DNA of 64,000 bases, taken from NCBI RefSeq assembly GCF_963678635.1, contig NC_087064.1:44437346-44501345 (forward strand). The letters are read 5' to 3'. This DNA is from Symsagittifera roscoffensis (lineage: Eukaryota > Xenacoelomorpha > Acoela > Convolutidae). Each line of letters begins with the position of its first letter. Position 1 is the first letter of the stretch. This document shows, piece by piece, positions 9,658-22,700 of the stretch. The notes under the pieces were generated by a model. That model was not told the origin of the DNA, did no database searches, and saw nothing but the letters and a program-made list of their open reading frames with translations. Position numbers and translations under genes: made by a program.

Positions 9658-9660
9658 TCT

Positions 9661-10430
9661 TTATTTGTCACTTTCCTATGCCTACTCTTGACTCAATTGC
9701 TAGAGACCTTATAGTTTTATTAACAATAATAATGACACAACACAATAAATTTCACCAGATTCTATTAAATAGTGACCACGAATCCCTGTATGTTGTCGGA
9801 GTACAGTTTGTATAAAATTTATTCACACTAGCCGATTATCGGTCCAAAGATCTGGAAACTAGCACAATATGATGTTATCAGTCAATTTAAAAGATAGTGT
9901 AGTCACTACCCAATCAAGCACAGTTTAGGTTGATTTAAAATCAAAAACAAAAAATATATATTGACACAATATGAATGTATATATAAAAAACGTATGTGTC
10001 TTGTACTCTTAGTCGGTCGCAGTACAATAGTCGAACCTGTCTTTTAAAGAAAAAGCTTTCCCTGCTTGGTGCTGCACCAAACAGACAAAACTTTGAAGGC
10101 AGTAATTTTCTCAAGTGGGCGTCTATTGCACCCACCGAGTACTGTGTTACCTATCTGCCTTCGGACTGCCCGAGCTAGACCTACTAAAATCCTCAGGGCA
10201 GTCACTTTTCCCAAAAACGTATTATGTTTCAATCCACACCAATGAGTCACGCTCTTTTTAATTTAGACTTAGTGTCGCGAATATCCGAGTTCGGACCTGT
10301 TTTGTATTAGTCTGGTTCTTTTTGAGAGGCAAGTTACCAGTGCAGTCACTGATACCTAGCCTGTGTATTAATAACCTAATACCTCTCGCTTTTTAGTTTT
10401 TCTTTCGTTCACCTAAGTCCTTAATAAAAT
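9661..10430. other. Non-coding leader side of the Gypsy element
   Basis: No gene seen. This is upstream of gag on the minus strand, so it should contain the untranslated leader and primer-binding site, but neither a convincing tRNA complement nor an LTR boundary could be picked out. It contains a perfect 15-nt palindrome TTGGTGCTGCACCAA at 10,066-10,080. AT-rich to about 10,000, then closer to balanced. Confidence 0.5.
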
Positions 10431-10432
10431 GA

Positions 10433-12067
10433 TACCCCTCCGGATTGGCACAAATAGGACCCTTCCGGACTGTCAGAATATAGACCCCTCCGGATTGGGA
10501 CCCCTCGGAATTAGCAACTATAAGACCCCTCCGGATTCGGACCCCTCCGGTTTTGTGGAAAGTAGACCCCTCCGGATTCGGACCCCTCTGACTTTGAAAA
10601 ATTTCGACCCCTCCGGATTGGGAGCCCTTAGCTCTGTCAAAGTAGCTTTTTGTAGTTTTCTTAATTTCAGCTTATACCCCTCCGGATACGTTCTGCGTTG
10701 CTTTTATGCTGTTTGAATTAACTGGGAAGGGTATAGGGTCCTTTCCTAGACCCCTCCGGATTGAAGTTAAGGCACTTATTTGACAATTCACACTAACGGT
10801 GAAGGGTCTTATCACTTGCCTAATTTCGACTCTATTATGGTTGTCTTGTGCCTTCAGCCCTCCCTTTTTGTCTAGAACTGTCTTAAGTTACTTAGATCAA
10901 TCGCTATCAACTTTTGGTAGAGGTATAAGGGTTTTTCAGAAAAATTTATAAAACGTGAAGGGTGTACCCCTCCGGATTTGTGTAATTTGCTAAAAACAAT
11001 CTCAAAAAATTTTCTCGCTCGCTTTTTTGAGTAATTCTCTTTCCTACTAGTAAGTTCAGCTAATTTCTGATCTAATGGTACCAAGATCAACTCGATATGC
11101 TCAGTAGTTCCAAAGTTATTAACCAAAACGTCTTTTTTCCAAACTCAAAAAAATTTTTCTCTTATAGGTTCCGCCTAACTTTTTCCGCAAATCTGGTCCT
11201 TTCGACCTAAAAATTATTGATCTGAGCTCACAAGGCCTATACTCTTCTAGTTCAACGCAAAAGACCCGATCTAAAACGCTTTTGTAGAAAAAATTTGCGA
11301 AAAACTATGCTACCTGGACCCCTCCGGATTGATGAATCCACCAAATCAAACACGTTATGTTCGATTTCTCTGCAACCCGGAAGGCTTTCGGGTAGCGGGT
11401 TTTAAAACTCGTAGATTCACTAGTGGACGTTGTCCGAACAACTATTTTTACTGTCCTAACTCAAAGATTTCAAAAAATTTTCTGATTTTATAGTGCTTCT
11501 TACTATCAAAAAATGGGAAAATTTGGTTTTTGGTACCAAACTAGTTCCAACCACTTCCGAACTAAAGTTAACCGGTTCTACTTATTACAGTAGTGCACTT
11601 ACGATGTAACACACTAACTTAGCGCTTTTTTCCGTTTCAAAAAATATCGATATCTCAAAAATCGCGACTTGTGGGGGGATCAAAATATCGCTATTTTGAC
11701 CCTAAAAACCGGTCTGTTTTCGTTGTTTTTCACTGAAAAACGATATAAGACTATTAATATAGTCTATATAAATAATAATATTAGTAATACTATACCCCTC
11801 CGGGTTTGTTTATTATCCGAATTAAGGTGCTTAACTCGGATATTCGCAGTTCGGTGAAGGGTCACTACAGTGCAGCACTGTCGAGCCCCCCACAGATTAC
11901 TATCTTACTTTTTGTACCAAAAGGGATACAAAACTGGTTAACGATACCCAACAGTCGATTGTTGTTGTCGTTGAGCCCCTTCTTGTTGCTCCTTGTACTG
12001 CTTGCCGGATCGGTCTTCACCCAAGACCCTTCCGAATTGAGCGCAAATCAGCTGACCCCTCCGGACT
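10433..12067 (+). repeat. Cluster of about sixteen ACCCCTCCGGATT motifs
   Basis: The 13-mer ACCCCTCCGGATT or a one- to three-base variant occurs on the plus strand near 10,434, 10,459, 10,484, 10,499, 10,525, 10,541, 10,566, 10,582, 10,607, 10,675, 10,750, 10,966, 11,318, 11,794, 12,026 and 12,055. Nine fall within 190 bp at irregular spacing. A second motif, CGGTGAAGGGT or close, recurs near 10,796, 10,948 and 11,853. The intervening sequence is not repeated, so this is not a simple satellite. More distant copies in both orientations lie near 11,385, 13,088 and 13,150. Function unknown; subterminal motifs of a large transposon, or binding sites, are possible. Confidence 0.8.
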
Positions 12068-13740
12068 GAGCGCAATTTATCATTAACGTGCTTAAATGCT
12101 CAAATAACCCTACAGTACAAGCCTCACAAACGGGCCTCAAAATTGATCGTAACGATCCTGACTGATATAAATGCCTGTAACAACAATATATCTATCAACA
12201 ACAAACGGGGGGGTTGAATCACATCTTGTCTGGGGGGATGATTTCTACTGATTTTTTACTTTTTTACTGTTTTTGGTTTTTTCGGTTATTTTTTATGTTT
12301 TTTGTTTTTCTTGGGTACTATACTACTTTTTGTTTGGTTTTACTTATATCTTTAAGTGTTTTTGGTCACCAACCACTCAGGGGACGAGGGGACGGCCGAT
12401 CCCCCCACCCTTCCTGGTTCGTGAATTTTCGGTCTTAACTAGGTTAAAAAACTATTCACGGCAGTTCGGAAGGCCTCCGCGTTCCGAACTACCCTTCCGC
12501 CCCGGCGGTTTAGGCCTATTAAGGGCGTTAATGTGAGCGTCCGCTCGGCGCGGAGTGCTCGTTAACGGTTCTGCCGGTCATGATGTTAAAAAAGAATAAC
12601 ACCCAGGAGCGCCATAAAAACATACATGTAACATTCGCCCGGAAGATACATATCGACGGATAACAAAACTAAGTCTTAAGACGACTGGCCAGCGTCTAAA
12701 CAGAGCTTTGCATGTTTTTCACCGTCTCTACCAAGCCAGTACTTTTCGGTGGTCTTTCTTACATCGGGTCGACAAAAACGTTACTGTTCTCCGGCTTCGA
12801 CCAGAACGCTCAAATTAACTGAATTACATGCAAAAATAGTGAGCTCATGGCTGGGTCTCAGTATCCCCAGACCACGAGGTCACTCCTAAAAACAGGGCTA
12901 CTACTTATTATATTACTATTGTTTTTGTTCAGTAGATAAAAACCATCATCTCCATCGAAGATGGATCAACCCTTTCCCCCAACTCCTAGCTTCTCATCCT
13001 TATCAAAATGAATCCAGTTGTTAATTAAATTCAATTCAGGACATGACAAGAAGCTAAAAGTTTATATAAAAGGCTAAAAGTTCCAGTCCCGAAACCCTTC
13101 CGGATTCTTGAATCCAGTGAATCAAGCTCCTTAAGTTCAATTTCACGCCAATCCGGAAGGCTGGTTCTCACCCTTCACCGTTGTTGGCAACGGCCTTGCA
13201 ACTATTGTAGCAGCACAATAGTTGCAACTTGGAACGTTCTCTGCTATTGTAGTTCGTTGTCGTTTTTCTTCAATCTCGATTTTCGTTCTGTTCGCAATCG
13301 CAGATAAAAGTTGTTCTGTTTTTCACTCGCTTTTTGTTAAAATGGCCGTTTCAGCATTTCTCAGAAATGTGACGTCATCATTCGAATTTTTGAAAATTTA
13401 AAATACTAGAATATTCTAGCCCTCACCGTTTGGCTAAACGTTCCAATAACGTCGCTAATCCTTCGAAATCATCAACTCGGAAGGCTTACTGCTCAAAATT
13501 CGAATCCTGCATAAATTGCATTTTGGCCATTCTGGTCGAATGTCACAACATGGACTGTAAAAGGGGTGAAATTCCCTAGAGCTAATGCTCTGAAGCCTAT
13601 TCTACTACTTCTACTACAGTTTTTCTATTTCTGGTAAGTTTGTTGTTCACTCCAAGTTAGAGGACTTCGGAGTATGCGACGTAGGGATTATTTCATACCT
13701 TTGTAATCTCAACCTGATAGTGATTCATCCACAGAGCCTA
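12068..13740. other. Non-coding region upstream of the plus-strand BAR-like gene
   Basis: No coding sequence supported. Between about 12,360 and 12,570 base composition becomes GC-rich with many CpGs, unlike its surroundings, and contains the inverted arms AGTTCGGAA / TTCCGAACT (about 12,463-12,490). Near 13,086-13,172 motifs CCTTCCGGATT and AATCCGGAAGG face each other. The stretch ends with an AG at 13,749-13,750, a possible 3' splice site just before the ATG at 13,759, which would place an upstream 5'-UTR exon somewhere in this region. Promoter assignment is inference. Confidence 0.4.
13196..13227. repeat. Perfect 13-bp hairpin
   Basis: TTGCAACTATTGT, a six-base loop AGCAGC, then ACAATAGTTGCAA. 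Both arms match exactly. It lies about 530 bp upstream of the ATG of the plus-strand gene and 10 bp after a CACCGTTGTTGGCAACGG segment that also contains a short inverted repeat. No function can be assigned. Confidence 0.85.
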
Positions 13741-13758
13741 AAGCTTTCAGTTACTAAT

Positions 13759-16700
13759 ATGAACATTATGTCATCGCCTGCCCTTGGTTCAAGTATTCTG
13801 AACTGTGTGCTCTTGGATCAGAAACACATCTATGAAGCTTATAAGCAGGTTTTGTCATCAAAAACACAAAGTGAGTATATGCCTATTTACCCGTAGAACT
13901 TAGAACTCGACAGCGTTTAAATTTCCATAGTTTGAATTGAAAAGCCTTAGTTAAACTGCGGGGAACAATTAAGTGATTTTACAGATTCGATCTCTCTGTG
14001 GATGTGGGCTTCCAGCGAGGCCAATGCAGCTCTCCGTGACATAGTGATGCGATTTGCTGAATTAGAAATTCTGGTTGTGAAACTTCTTCAAGGTTATATG
14101 AAAAAGGTAATAATCGCCTCGAAATACAACGAACAAGCAATGCTCGATTAGTTCCATTTTTCTTAGGATAAAAGTGTTTAAATCAACGGATTAAAGTGGT
14201 TGAATAAACTTTTAAGGTTATTAATTAATCTCAATCAATAATTTTTATAGCAGTTTTTCTTTACACAAGCACAAACGCGTTTGTTTTATTCACGTTTGCT
14301 TTTTCCAATGTCTCGCAAAAATTTATGAAATTTTTCTGATCACATTCAGTATTTGCCGGCTATTCAAATTTTATTTTACTGCATGTGTTTTATGTTTTAT
14401 CCCTTATATCACAGCCATTGCTAAGTAATTTTTACTTTAACAGTGTGCGGAAGCAATTAACGGGTGTTCCAGTAGTCCGTTCGAGATTGGTAATTCGCTA
14501 ATTTTTCCAGTTTTGGTTATTTTTTTTCTGAAATATTTCGGAACCTTATGCAGTGGTTTTGACGAACTACTACTTTCTTTCTCATCAATGTGAAAAACAA
14601 GATAATGAAAATTGTAGTTTCACGTGTAGTTAATGTGTAGTTTGACGAAATAGATGCTCCTTCAAAATTTCAAAAACTTTCGATCGTTTCATTGTTTGAA
14701 AATCCTTGAATCTCGTTTTTCTAAACTTACAAGAGCAAGTGTCTAGGAATCGGGATCCAGACTTCTGACAGTGAAGGCAAACTCCACTATCGAATGTAAA
14801 AATCACGAAAACGTCATCGACTTCTTATATTGAAAATGGAATTAAATTATCATATTTCCCAGCGGAATAAAAACTTCCCCAATGATCCATTTTTCTCAAA
14901 TTCGGTTAGCTTAATCAAAAAAATACTAATAAGAAATTGTTCTAGAAATTCAAAAAGGTTTAAGGCCATCTATCTTGTTCTTCGAATTTTGAAGGTTGAG
15001 ATTTTTCAGAATACTAGTCAGTTTTTTTGCGTTCTTTGTCTTTTCCAACGGTCAGTTGGCTATGTTCATTATAGTTGCAAGTGGTGTTCATTGTGTTTTT
15101 AGGGGAATTGAAATTTTTTATAAACATTTGTTTTTTGCTTCAACTGGTGTCGGCTTTGTTTCCGCTTCGTCAGTTTTGTTCCGTTGCTAATTTTAAACTT
15201 AAATGACTTGCTTGGCATGTTTTCCTATATTTCTTGTTTGGATGTCTGGACTCATCTCTAGAGGTACCTTCTGAGCGTTCCTGGCCCTCTTCAAATTCTT
15301 AGCGTTCCCAGCCCACTTAGCCTGGAGGTATCAAATTCGCCTTGGGGTTTGAATCTCAGCGGGACCTGTTTTTTTTTAAAATGGCAAATATTCCATTTAA
15401 CAAAAATTGTCGGCCGTCTGCTTATGTTTTGTCGGTCTAGTTGCCACATAATAGAATTGGGTTTTCTTGTTATGCGCAATTTTTCTCTAAGTGTTTTGAT
15501 TTACTTCTGCTGTTTGTAATTTCTTGACTTGAATGTTTTCTTTTTTTTTCGTTGTTTTTTTTCTGTCCAAATGTTTTATATTTTTATCTAAATGACTTAT
15601 TTATGACTTATATTTTATCGGCTCACATCTGAATTGCACTTTTTGCTAAAATCTTAATAAAAATTATAGTTGAAGTTTTTCAAGACGACAGTTTTTTTCG
15701 GCATTTTTTTTCTCTTCGCCTAAATTGGATTCGGCTATATTATATTGGCTTAATGGCCTAATATTGCGTCTTTCGATCAGCGGAAAAAAGTGTCCGTGTC
15801 TGTGTGTTTTGAGGCTGAGGGGGAATTAATCATTTTTCATTAGTTGCGGACTTTATTTTATTGGCTTAGTGGCCTCATATTGGTTCATTTGACGAGAAAT
15901 GAAAGTTTCGTGTATGTGTGTGTGCGTGTAAGTTGAAGACGAAGCGTTGAGGGCGAAGAATAGCGGTAGGTTGCTATCGAGCTGCTATGTTATTACTTAG
16001 CATACTGGCTATCAGTGTTTATTTTTGTTATGTTTCCACGGATTAGGCATGTCTTGCAGTTAGGGACGCCTGAGTCATGCTTAAGTCAGACCTATTCCTC
16101 TAGATTCTAGCTCGTCGTTCAGAGAAAGTTAGAGTATGATTGGAATATTTTATTTCTCTCTACTTTGATCAGTTAACGAGAACAGGAGTTCGTCGAACAG
16201 GTCTTCTTTCTCCCTGGTCTGTCTCAGCTGATCAATGATTGTTGCTCTGCTATTCACATCTGAACCTTGCTGTGTGAAACAGGTTGTAATGATCCGTTCA
16301 GTTCAGCACGTGTTTGTGGTCAAGGCCTGCTCTCAAGCGTTGTAATCTTCATTTGCCGTCGACTTGTTTTGAATCCAGAAATCGATTCTTCGACGCTGTC
16401 ACCCTGTCTTAAACAGTCTTTCCTGTTTTTTATTTTTTCTAGTGGTAGGTTGTTATCGAGCTGCTAGTTATTAATTAGCATTGCCGGCTATCAGTGTTTA
16501 TTATTGTTTTGATATGTTTCGAAACAATTAGATTCTATCTCATCGTTCATAGCAAGTCAGGGCATGATTGGAATGTTTTTTTTCTCTATTTTGACCAGTT
16601 GTTTTATAAATATATATAAATAATTTAATGGATGGTAGAGTTAATTATCAATGTTTACATAGTTCACTAAATATAAATCTGAGCTCCAGTTGAATGTTTC

Positions 16701-19700
16701 ATTACTCAATCGTTTTTTTTTATCAAAATGGCGAATATCAAAAGCATGTCGTCATGCAGGGACGTCACATTACTGCTCGGTAATTTTTTTTTCGATGCTA
16801 AGTTCACATTCAATTGCATTGTACAAATGTATCGCGAGTGGTGCGAAGCTCAGTTTCGTCTCTGTGTCGATTTTTGTGTTTTATCGCCAGCGATGCGAAG
16901 CTCTGCTTCGCCTCTGTTTTAAATGTTATTTTCCTTTGTTAGTTCCGTTTCATTTTCTATTTGCCTCTGTTGTGAACGCTGGCAATTGTTTTTCCTGACC
17001 TGTTTTCCTTTTTCTCATTTTCTATCGGCGAACTTACCATATTATGTCAAAGCTATCAAAAGTAGTGCGAATATCTGCTTAAGCTCTACATTATCGTATT
17101 GATTTTCGACAGAAAATTAACAACAACTTTTTGGTTTAAGACTTAAGTTTGTGTCCTAAGTGGTGCCAATGTAGTATTGTTCCTATCATTGAAAATGAAG
17201 GAAGCTTTTGTAGTCAGTTGTTATTTAGTTACTATTCCGAACCTTGAAAATGCGGAGGAGCTTTTCATTTGGGTGTTTTTCGTTTTTTTTTGTTTTCCAC
17301 GCAAAATCAGTTACCACAAACAATCATTTGAATGGGTCGAGGAATATACCAAATATATACATTTCAGCCGTGATTCAAACGACATTACAAAATTTTCAAA
17401 AAGTGGTCAAATTTCAAGAAAAGCTGGTTCAAATTACTTGATTTTTAGTTCAATTTTGAGCGAGCAAAACGATCGAGTAACGATTGTTATATGAAGGCTT
17501 ACGTTTATTACAACTTTTAAGCGAAAAAAGTTTCATTTTAATAGGCACTTAATTTAGTGCTTCCTTTGACAAACAAAAATTATTTATTCTTTTTTTGAAG
17601 ACGAACTTTGTCGATTATGTCTTAATTCGTTTGGATGTCTAATTTAGTGCTTCCTTGGCATTCTATTTGGAACAAATTTTTAAAAACAAAAAATGTAAAA
17701 CTTTTTTTAATTCTTTTTTTTTTGGAAGACTAATGTTCATAATGTCTAATTCAATAAATTCCCATGCGTTTGTATAGCTCTCAAATCGCACCACGCAGTA
17801 AAACCGACTCTTATTTGAGAAAAATAAACAAAAAAAAATTTTTTTTGTTTTTTATAATGAATACGGTCGGAAAGTTTGAACGAAATTATGAATTTTTCTA
17901 ACAGCTAATCTAGTATCGTGAAAAACAGGTTTAAAATGTGTGAATTTAAGTCTAATTTTGAGCAAGTAAAGCGAGTGAGCATGCTTAGAATAGCTTATTT
18001 ATGCTCGATGTAAGCCATGAAACATTTATTTTCACTCGAGTAAAGTCAGTTTTTGGGAGTTTTTTAGCGCTATTTTTATATTTTTTCTCCTGTGTTTGTT
18101 CTACAAAAACTGTTGTCTAATTTGTTTCTTTTACTATGGCTGTCGAATATATCTAATTTTTTAAAAGTCTTTATCACACCCCGTATCCTTTGACAAGGCT
18201 AGATGGTTGAGGGGTAGTAGGGTACGGCATTTGGGATTGTTATTCCTTGTCTTCTGCAGAAGGCAATCTCAAAAAAGTGCAATAAAAATCAACAGATAAC
18301 TTGAAATAACAAGGATAGCCGGTTACTCTGCAAGTACCCCAGAATGTTCGGACCATAGTTTTTAAAAGCTGCGATTCTTAAATCTCGGGTGGGATGTACT
18401 CCGTACCTCTTTTGCTCAGTACCTGTTTCTACGGGGGGAGGGCAAGGGGCTACCTTAGTTATGGCTAGCGTTTGTGTAAATTTTGTTGTAATCTTCAATT
18501 CGAGTCAACTTGTTTTCACGCTATTGTTAAGTCGGTGATTTACAAACAATGATTACACTAAAATGCGGGATCGTGATATTTTCACCTAAATGCGGAAGGG
18601 TTCGTTTATCTGTTAGTTCAGTCATCCTTTTATCACACCACGCAGAAAAAACGACCTTAATTTGAAAAAAAAACCTTTTTTTGCAGTTGTTTAAGACTAT
18701 GGTCGGAACATTCTGGGGTACTTGCAGAGAAACCGGCTATCCTTGTTATTACAAGTTCTGTTGATTTTTTATTGCACTTTTTTGAGACTGACTACGTTTA
18801 GTTCGTGGAGCACAGACGTGTTCTGAAGCAGGTGGTGGAGGAGGAGCACAATGTGACAGAGGTGCGGAATCAACACCTCGACTACTCCAAGAAAGCTGCC
18901 AAACTATCCGCCAAAGTTAGTTACCACTGCACTTAATTCTCTCAAAGTCTTGGCGATTTTTAAATCCAACCGTTAGATAAAATGATAATCTTGTGATAAT
19001 TCCCTGGCCAGTACTAAACAAACAGTCTCGTGTTGGAATGTTCAAAACAATTTTTTTTGTGAAAAATAAATATAATAATTTCATTGTTTATTTCATTAGG
19101 TTGACCAGCATGCCAAGAAGCGCGACAGTACGAAGCTGAAAAATTTAAAGAATGAGCTTCAAATTGTGAGTACCAGTTCAATTAGCATTCAACTTTCGCT
19201 TTGTTTATGAAAATGGGATCTGTGACCATCAAGGCCCTTTGTTACTCGTGGGGGACATGGAATAGTTAGGGGGCATGATGTTCATAAGCTGCGAGTCATC
19301 CACTGTTCTTCGTTCATTGATGCTGTAGTTTACCCCAATCTTATTCTCATTCAATGTCAGTTCCTGCGATGATGTCAATCGTCTCTGCATCATCATAGTC
19401 CCTCCCTCTGAATCGCGTCCAAGTGTCAGTCCCGAGCATCCGTTGTCTCTCAGATAAAAATTATCGTGAGGCGGTGGAGAGGGGACGGGTATTGGAATGT
19501 AGTTCCGCTGTTGGGGTATATCTCGTGTGGGTTTCAAGGTCATTGCCTTCGGGGGTAAAGCTGGTGGACTATCTCCTCTGTCTAAGTTATGCAACGCAAA
19601 ACAATCTGTGCATTTTTCAGACCTATTACGATCATTTGAATTGTTCGGAGTCGGCTTCATGGCCTCATCTCCCGACCCGACGATGACTTTTGACTTCTGG

Positions 19701-22700
19701 ATGTAGAAGTCAAAGAGGTTCTGCGTTAGATCGGAAATGAAAAGGCTGCTGGTGTTCCGTGAGAGCATCTTGATAATGAAGATGCCGTCAGATTTGAGGT
19801 ACCCTCTCAAGAACCGCTTCATGAGTTTCTTCTCAGATGTGGACTGGAGTCGGCCCGAGAACTTCAGGTGTTTCCGAATGTAGTCGTGTCTGAACAATGG
19901 AACCAAGCAAGTTCAAGAAACCAAGATATTGTTGCTCTTGTAGATATTTCAAACCACAATCTTGTTCGACACAGAAGGTTCTTACACTTGTTTCGGCGTG
20001 AAGATATTTACATTCAAAGTTTTTTTTTGTTAAAAATTATCTGTGATAAATCTATAGTTGCCAGTAGCAGTCTAGTCTCAATAGATATCAAATTCGACTT
20101 CAAACAGTATTGATGTGGGCCTAATGTGAATTAAATTACCCCCCGACGGTGGTGCAGTTGGCGAACCAGCGGATGAGACTGAGGGAGGAGACTGCGAAGA
20201 GGAGGAGGAGCCAGAACCAGAGGAAGAGGAAGACGTACTCATTGAAGATGTTGATGGGCAGCACACAGTGCATGTGGTAGTCATGCACCTCCTCTATCGC
20301 ACGCCCCTTCACTGTGCACCAGGTCACACGGGGAAACATGTAGATCACATCCCCAAAACGATACCTGAGGAGATGCGAAACAAACAAAACCAATGAGGGC
20401 TAAAAACAGCAACAACATACACACTAAGAGGACGAAAAACAATCGCAACAATGGAGGAAGGGCAAAAAATTTATGACATGTCTTCTAGAAAGTCTTACAA
20501 AATAAGTAAAATTGCTTCCAAAAAGAACTGTAATAGTCAAAGCTGGCAACAAAACTGATCTCTGTTGAGCCGATATGTATGTTGCATACAGTTCAATTCA
20601 GAAGAACTTGTTAAACAGAAAAAAAAGTGCACACTGCTGCTGTAAGTGAAGAATGGCAGACGTGGAAAAGAGTGTTGACTGACTCACCCTTTGTAAAGGA
20701 CATCGATGATGACAGTGAAGCCATAAAACAAGTACTGTTGTCCGATCCAACAAGTAAGACAGTAATACTGCAGCAGAATATTGAGGAGAAAGAGACACTT
20801 AACCATAGGGTACACTATGGTCAGGTAGTTGCCATTGTGTCGGCTGACATCCACCACACATTTGCCAGTCAGAATGGCCCTTACTCTTCCGCAGAAGGAG
20901 GGCGCTGGTTGCTTCTGCAGTTCCAGGTATCTGTCCACGTGTCTGGTGATTTTCACAACCACACTCTCCCATTGCTCTGAGTCCACCATCGTCTCGAATG
21001 AATTGGCCATCGTTGCGATTTCTTCGAAATTGAAACCAGCGCTGAAATAAGTAAAAACTGTTTTATCAACCGTTAATTTACACTTACGAGTCGCAATTTT
21101 AAATGTATCTGAGTAAGAGCTCAAATTTGACTTAAAAAGCAAAAGTTCATTAGACCTGAGGTACTGGTGACCCAAATGGTAATCTTACTTGTCGTAAACT
21201 GCTTTCCAGAGAAGATGAGGCATTGTGAACAGGAGTGACATAGTGAATAGAATGAGTGGGGTCCACTGGTAGTAAATGACTCTCTCTCCTCCCGAGTAGG
21301 GCGAGTGGGTCCTCAGATTCTGGCTCCTGTCATTGACTCCGTGGTACATGGTGTCTGAGATCCAGCAGAAATTGTCTGCATATGTTACCCACTGGCCCGT
21401 AAATTGTTGAGGTGACCAACATATTATGGCTTCTCCCACGAACTGACGAGTTGTAACTGAAAGTGCATTGAATCCTCGCATTTGAAAAAAAACTATTTCG
21501 CCATGATTTTTCCATGGGAAAACCTAAAAAAAAATTTCGAAACATTTGATTTTTTTTTCATGATTTTCAACATTTTTCGAACAATTCTGAATGTGGTGGA
21601 AGTGGGGCGTCGCCCTCATGCTTTTTGAGACATTTGCAATAAGTAAATTCAAGTTAAACATGAATTTGACTTTTATTATACATAGTAAGAGTCTATGAAT
21701 ATAGTTCAGACTCTTATATAGGTTGCGATGAATTAATTTTTCATTGTTTGACTTTTGATTTCAGCTTAATTCCTATGTTAAAAGGAAGGCAAACTCCACT
21801 ATCAAACAGCAAAATTAAAGGTCACTAAAACGTGATCAGCTTCTAGTTTCGAAAATGGACATTAATTATCAGATTTTCCAGCGAAATAGAAGTTTTACTT
21901 ACTGATCCAATTTTACTTATTCTCAACTTGGGTTAATTTTATCACAAAAGTGCCAATCATACATTGTTCTAGAACTTAAAAAAGCTAGAACGACTCTTTT
22001 TCCTTCCCCTCCCCCCGCCTGCAATTTTTTTACTAGTAAAGTTACTGTTCACATTGTCCGATCATTATGAAAATTGACATGCGAACTAATTAGGATGTGC
22101 CAAACACATTTGGTCTTCATATTTAAACTTGTAAAACCATTCGTTACACCATAAAATTGGTGGTCGTGTGAGGTGGGGGGAAAAGGAAAAAGAGCAGCTA
22201 GAACTTGTTCTAGAACTTCAAAAAGCATCTAGTGATAGTTTGTCAGACATAATTATATTTAAAACTATCAACAGGTATACAAAGGAAGAGAATAGCCAAA
22301 GTACAAATTTGCCCACTCATTGCCCACTGAGAGTTTGCCCAGAGCTTACTAAACAAACGTAATGGGTAAAGTGATCATTAACAAATTCTTTATTAATTAC
22401 AAATTATTCATGTAAATAATTTCGTATGAATAAACATGGCCAACAGACAGTTGCAAAATAGAAAATGAACGTAAAAAAAATAGATGGGATCAATTGATCC
22501 CATCTATTGTTTTTACGTTCATTTTCTATTTTGCAACTGTCTGTTGGCCATGTTTATTCATACGAAATTATTTACATGAATAATTTGTAATTAATAAAGA
22601 ATTTGTTAATGATCACTTTACCCATTACGTTTGTTTAGTAAGCTCTGGGCAAACTCTCAGTGGGCAATGAATTTGTACTTTGGCTATTCTCTTCCTTTGT

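Larger units (their letters stand above)
1..9660 (-). mobile_element. Ty3/Gypsy-type LTR retrotransposon, internal region
   Basis: Read on the minus strand the order is gag (coiled coil, two zinc knuckles), aspartic protease, reverse transcriptase, RNase H, integrase (zinc-binding then DDE core), a GPY/F-like integrase tail, then an additional ORF. RT before integrase and the GPY/F tail indicate the Ty3/Gypsy group. The 5' LTR, expected above 9,660, was not found. The 3' LTR may begin near 44: on the minus strand a purine stretch GAGCGAGAGGG is followed by TGTTAG, which would look like a polypurine tract and LTR start, but almost all of that LTR lies outside the window. The coding region has two frame changes (near 3,535 and 1,845) and one internal stop (751). 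Otherwise it is open over more than 9 kb, so the copy looks fairly young. Confidence 0.93.
14107..18266. other. Intron 2 of the BAR-like gene, mostly repeats
   Basis: No exon seen. It contains a copy of the hairpin-ended repeat family (about 14,740-15,080), a diverged pair of about 110-bp units sharing a GGCTTARTGGCCTMATATTG core (15,730-15,910), a duplicated block (15,960-16,605), and a piece of SINE tail (16,835-16,920). The rest is AT-rich unique-looking sequence. Confidence 0.6.

Noticed and set aside
10429-10716. 95-codon plus-strand frame with repeated DPSGLG-like words
   Set aside because: The peptide repeat comes from the dispersed CTCCGGATT DNA motif, which continues outside any frame; no start context, splice signals or domain.
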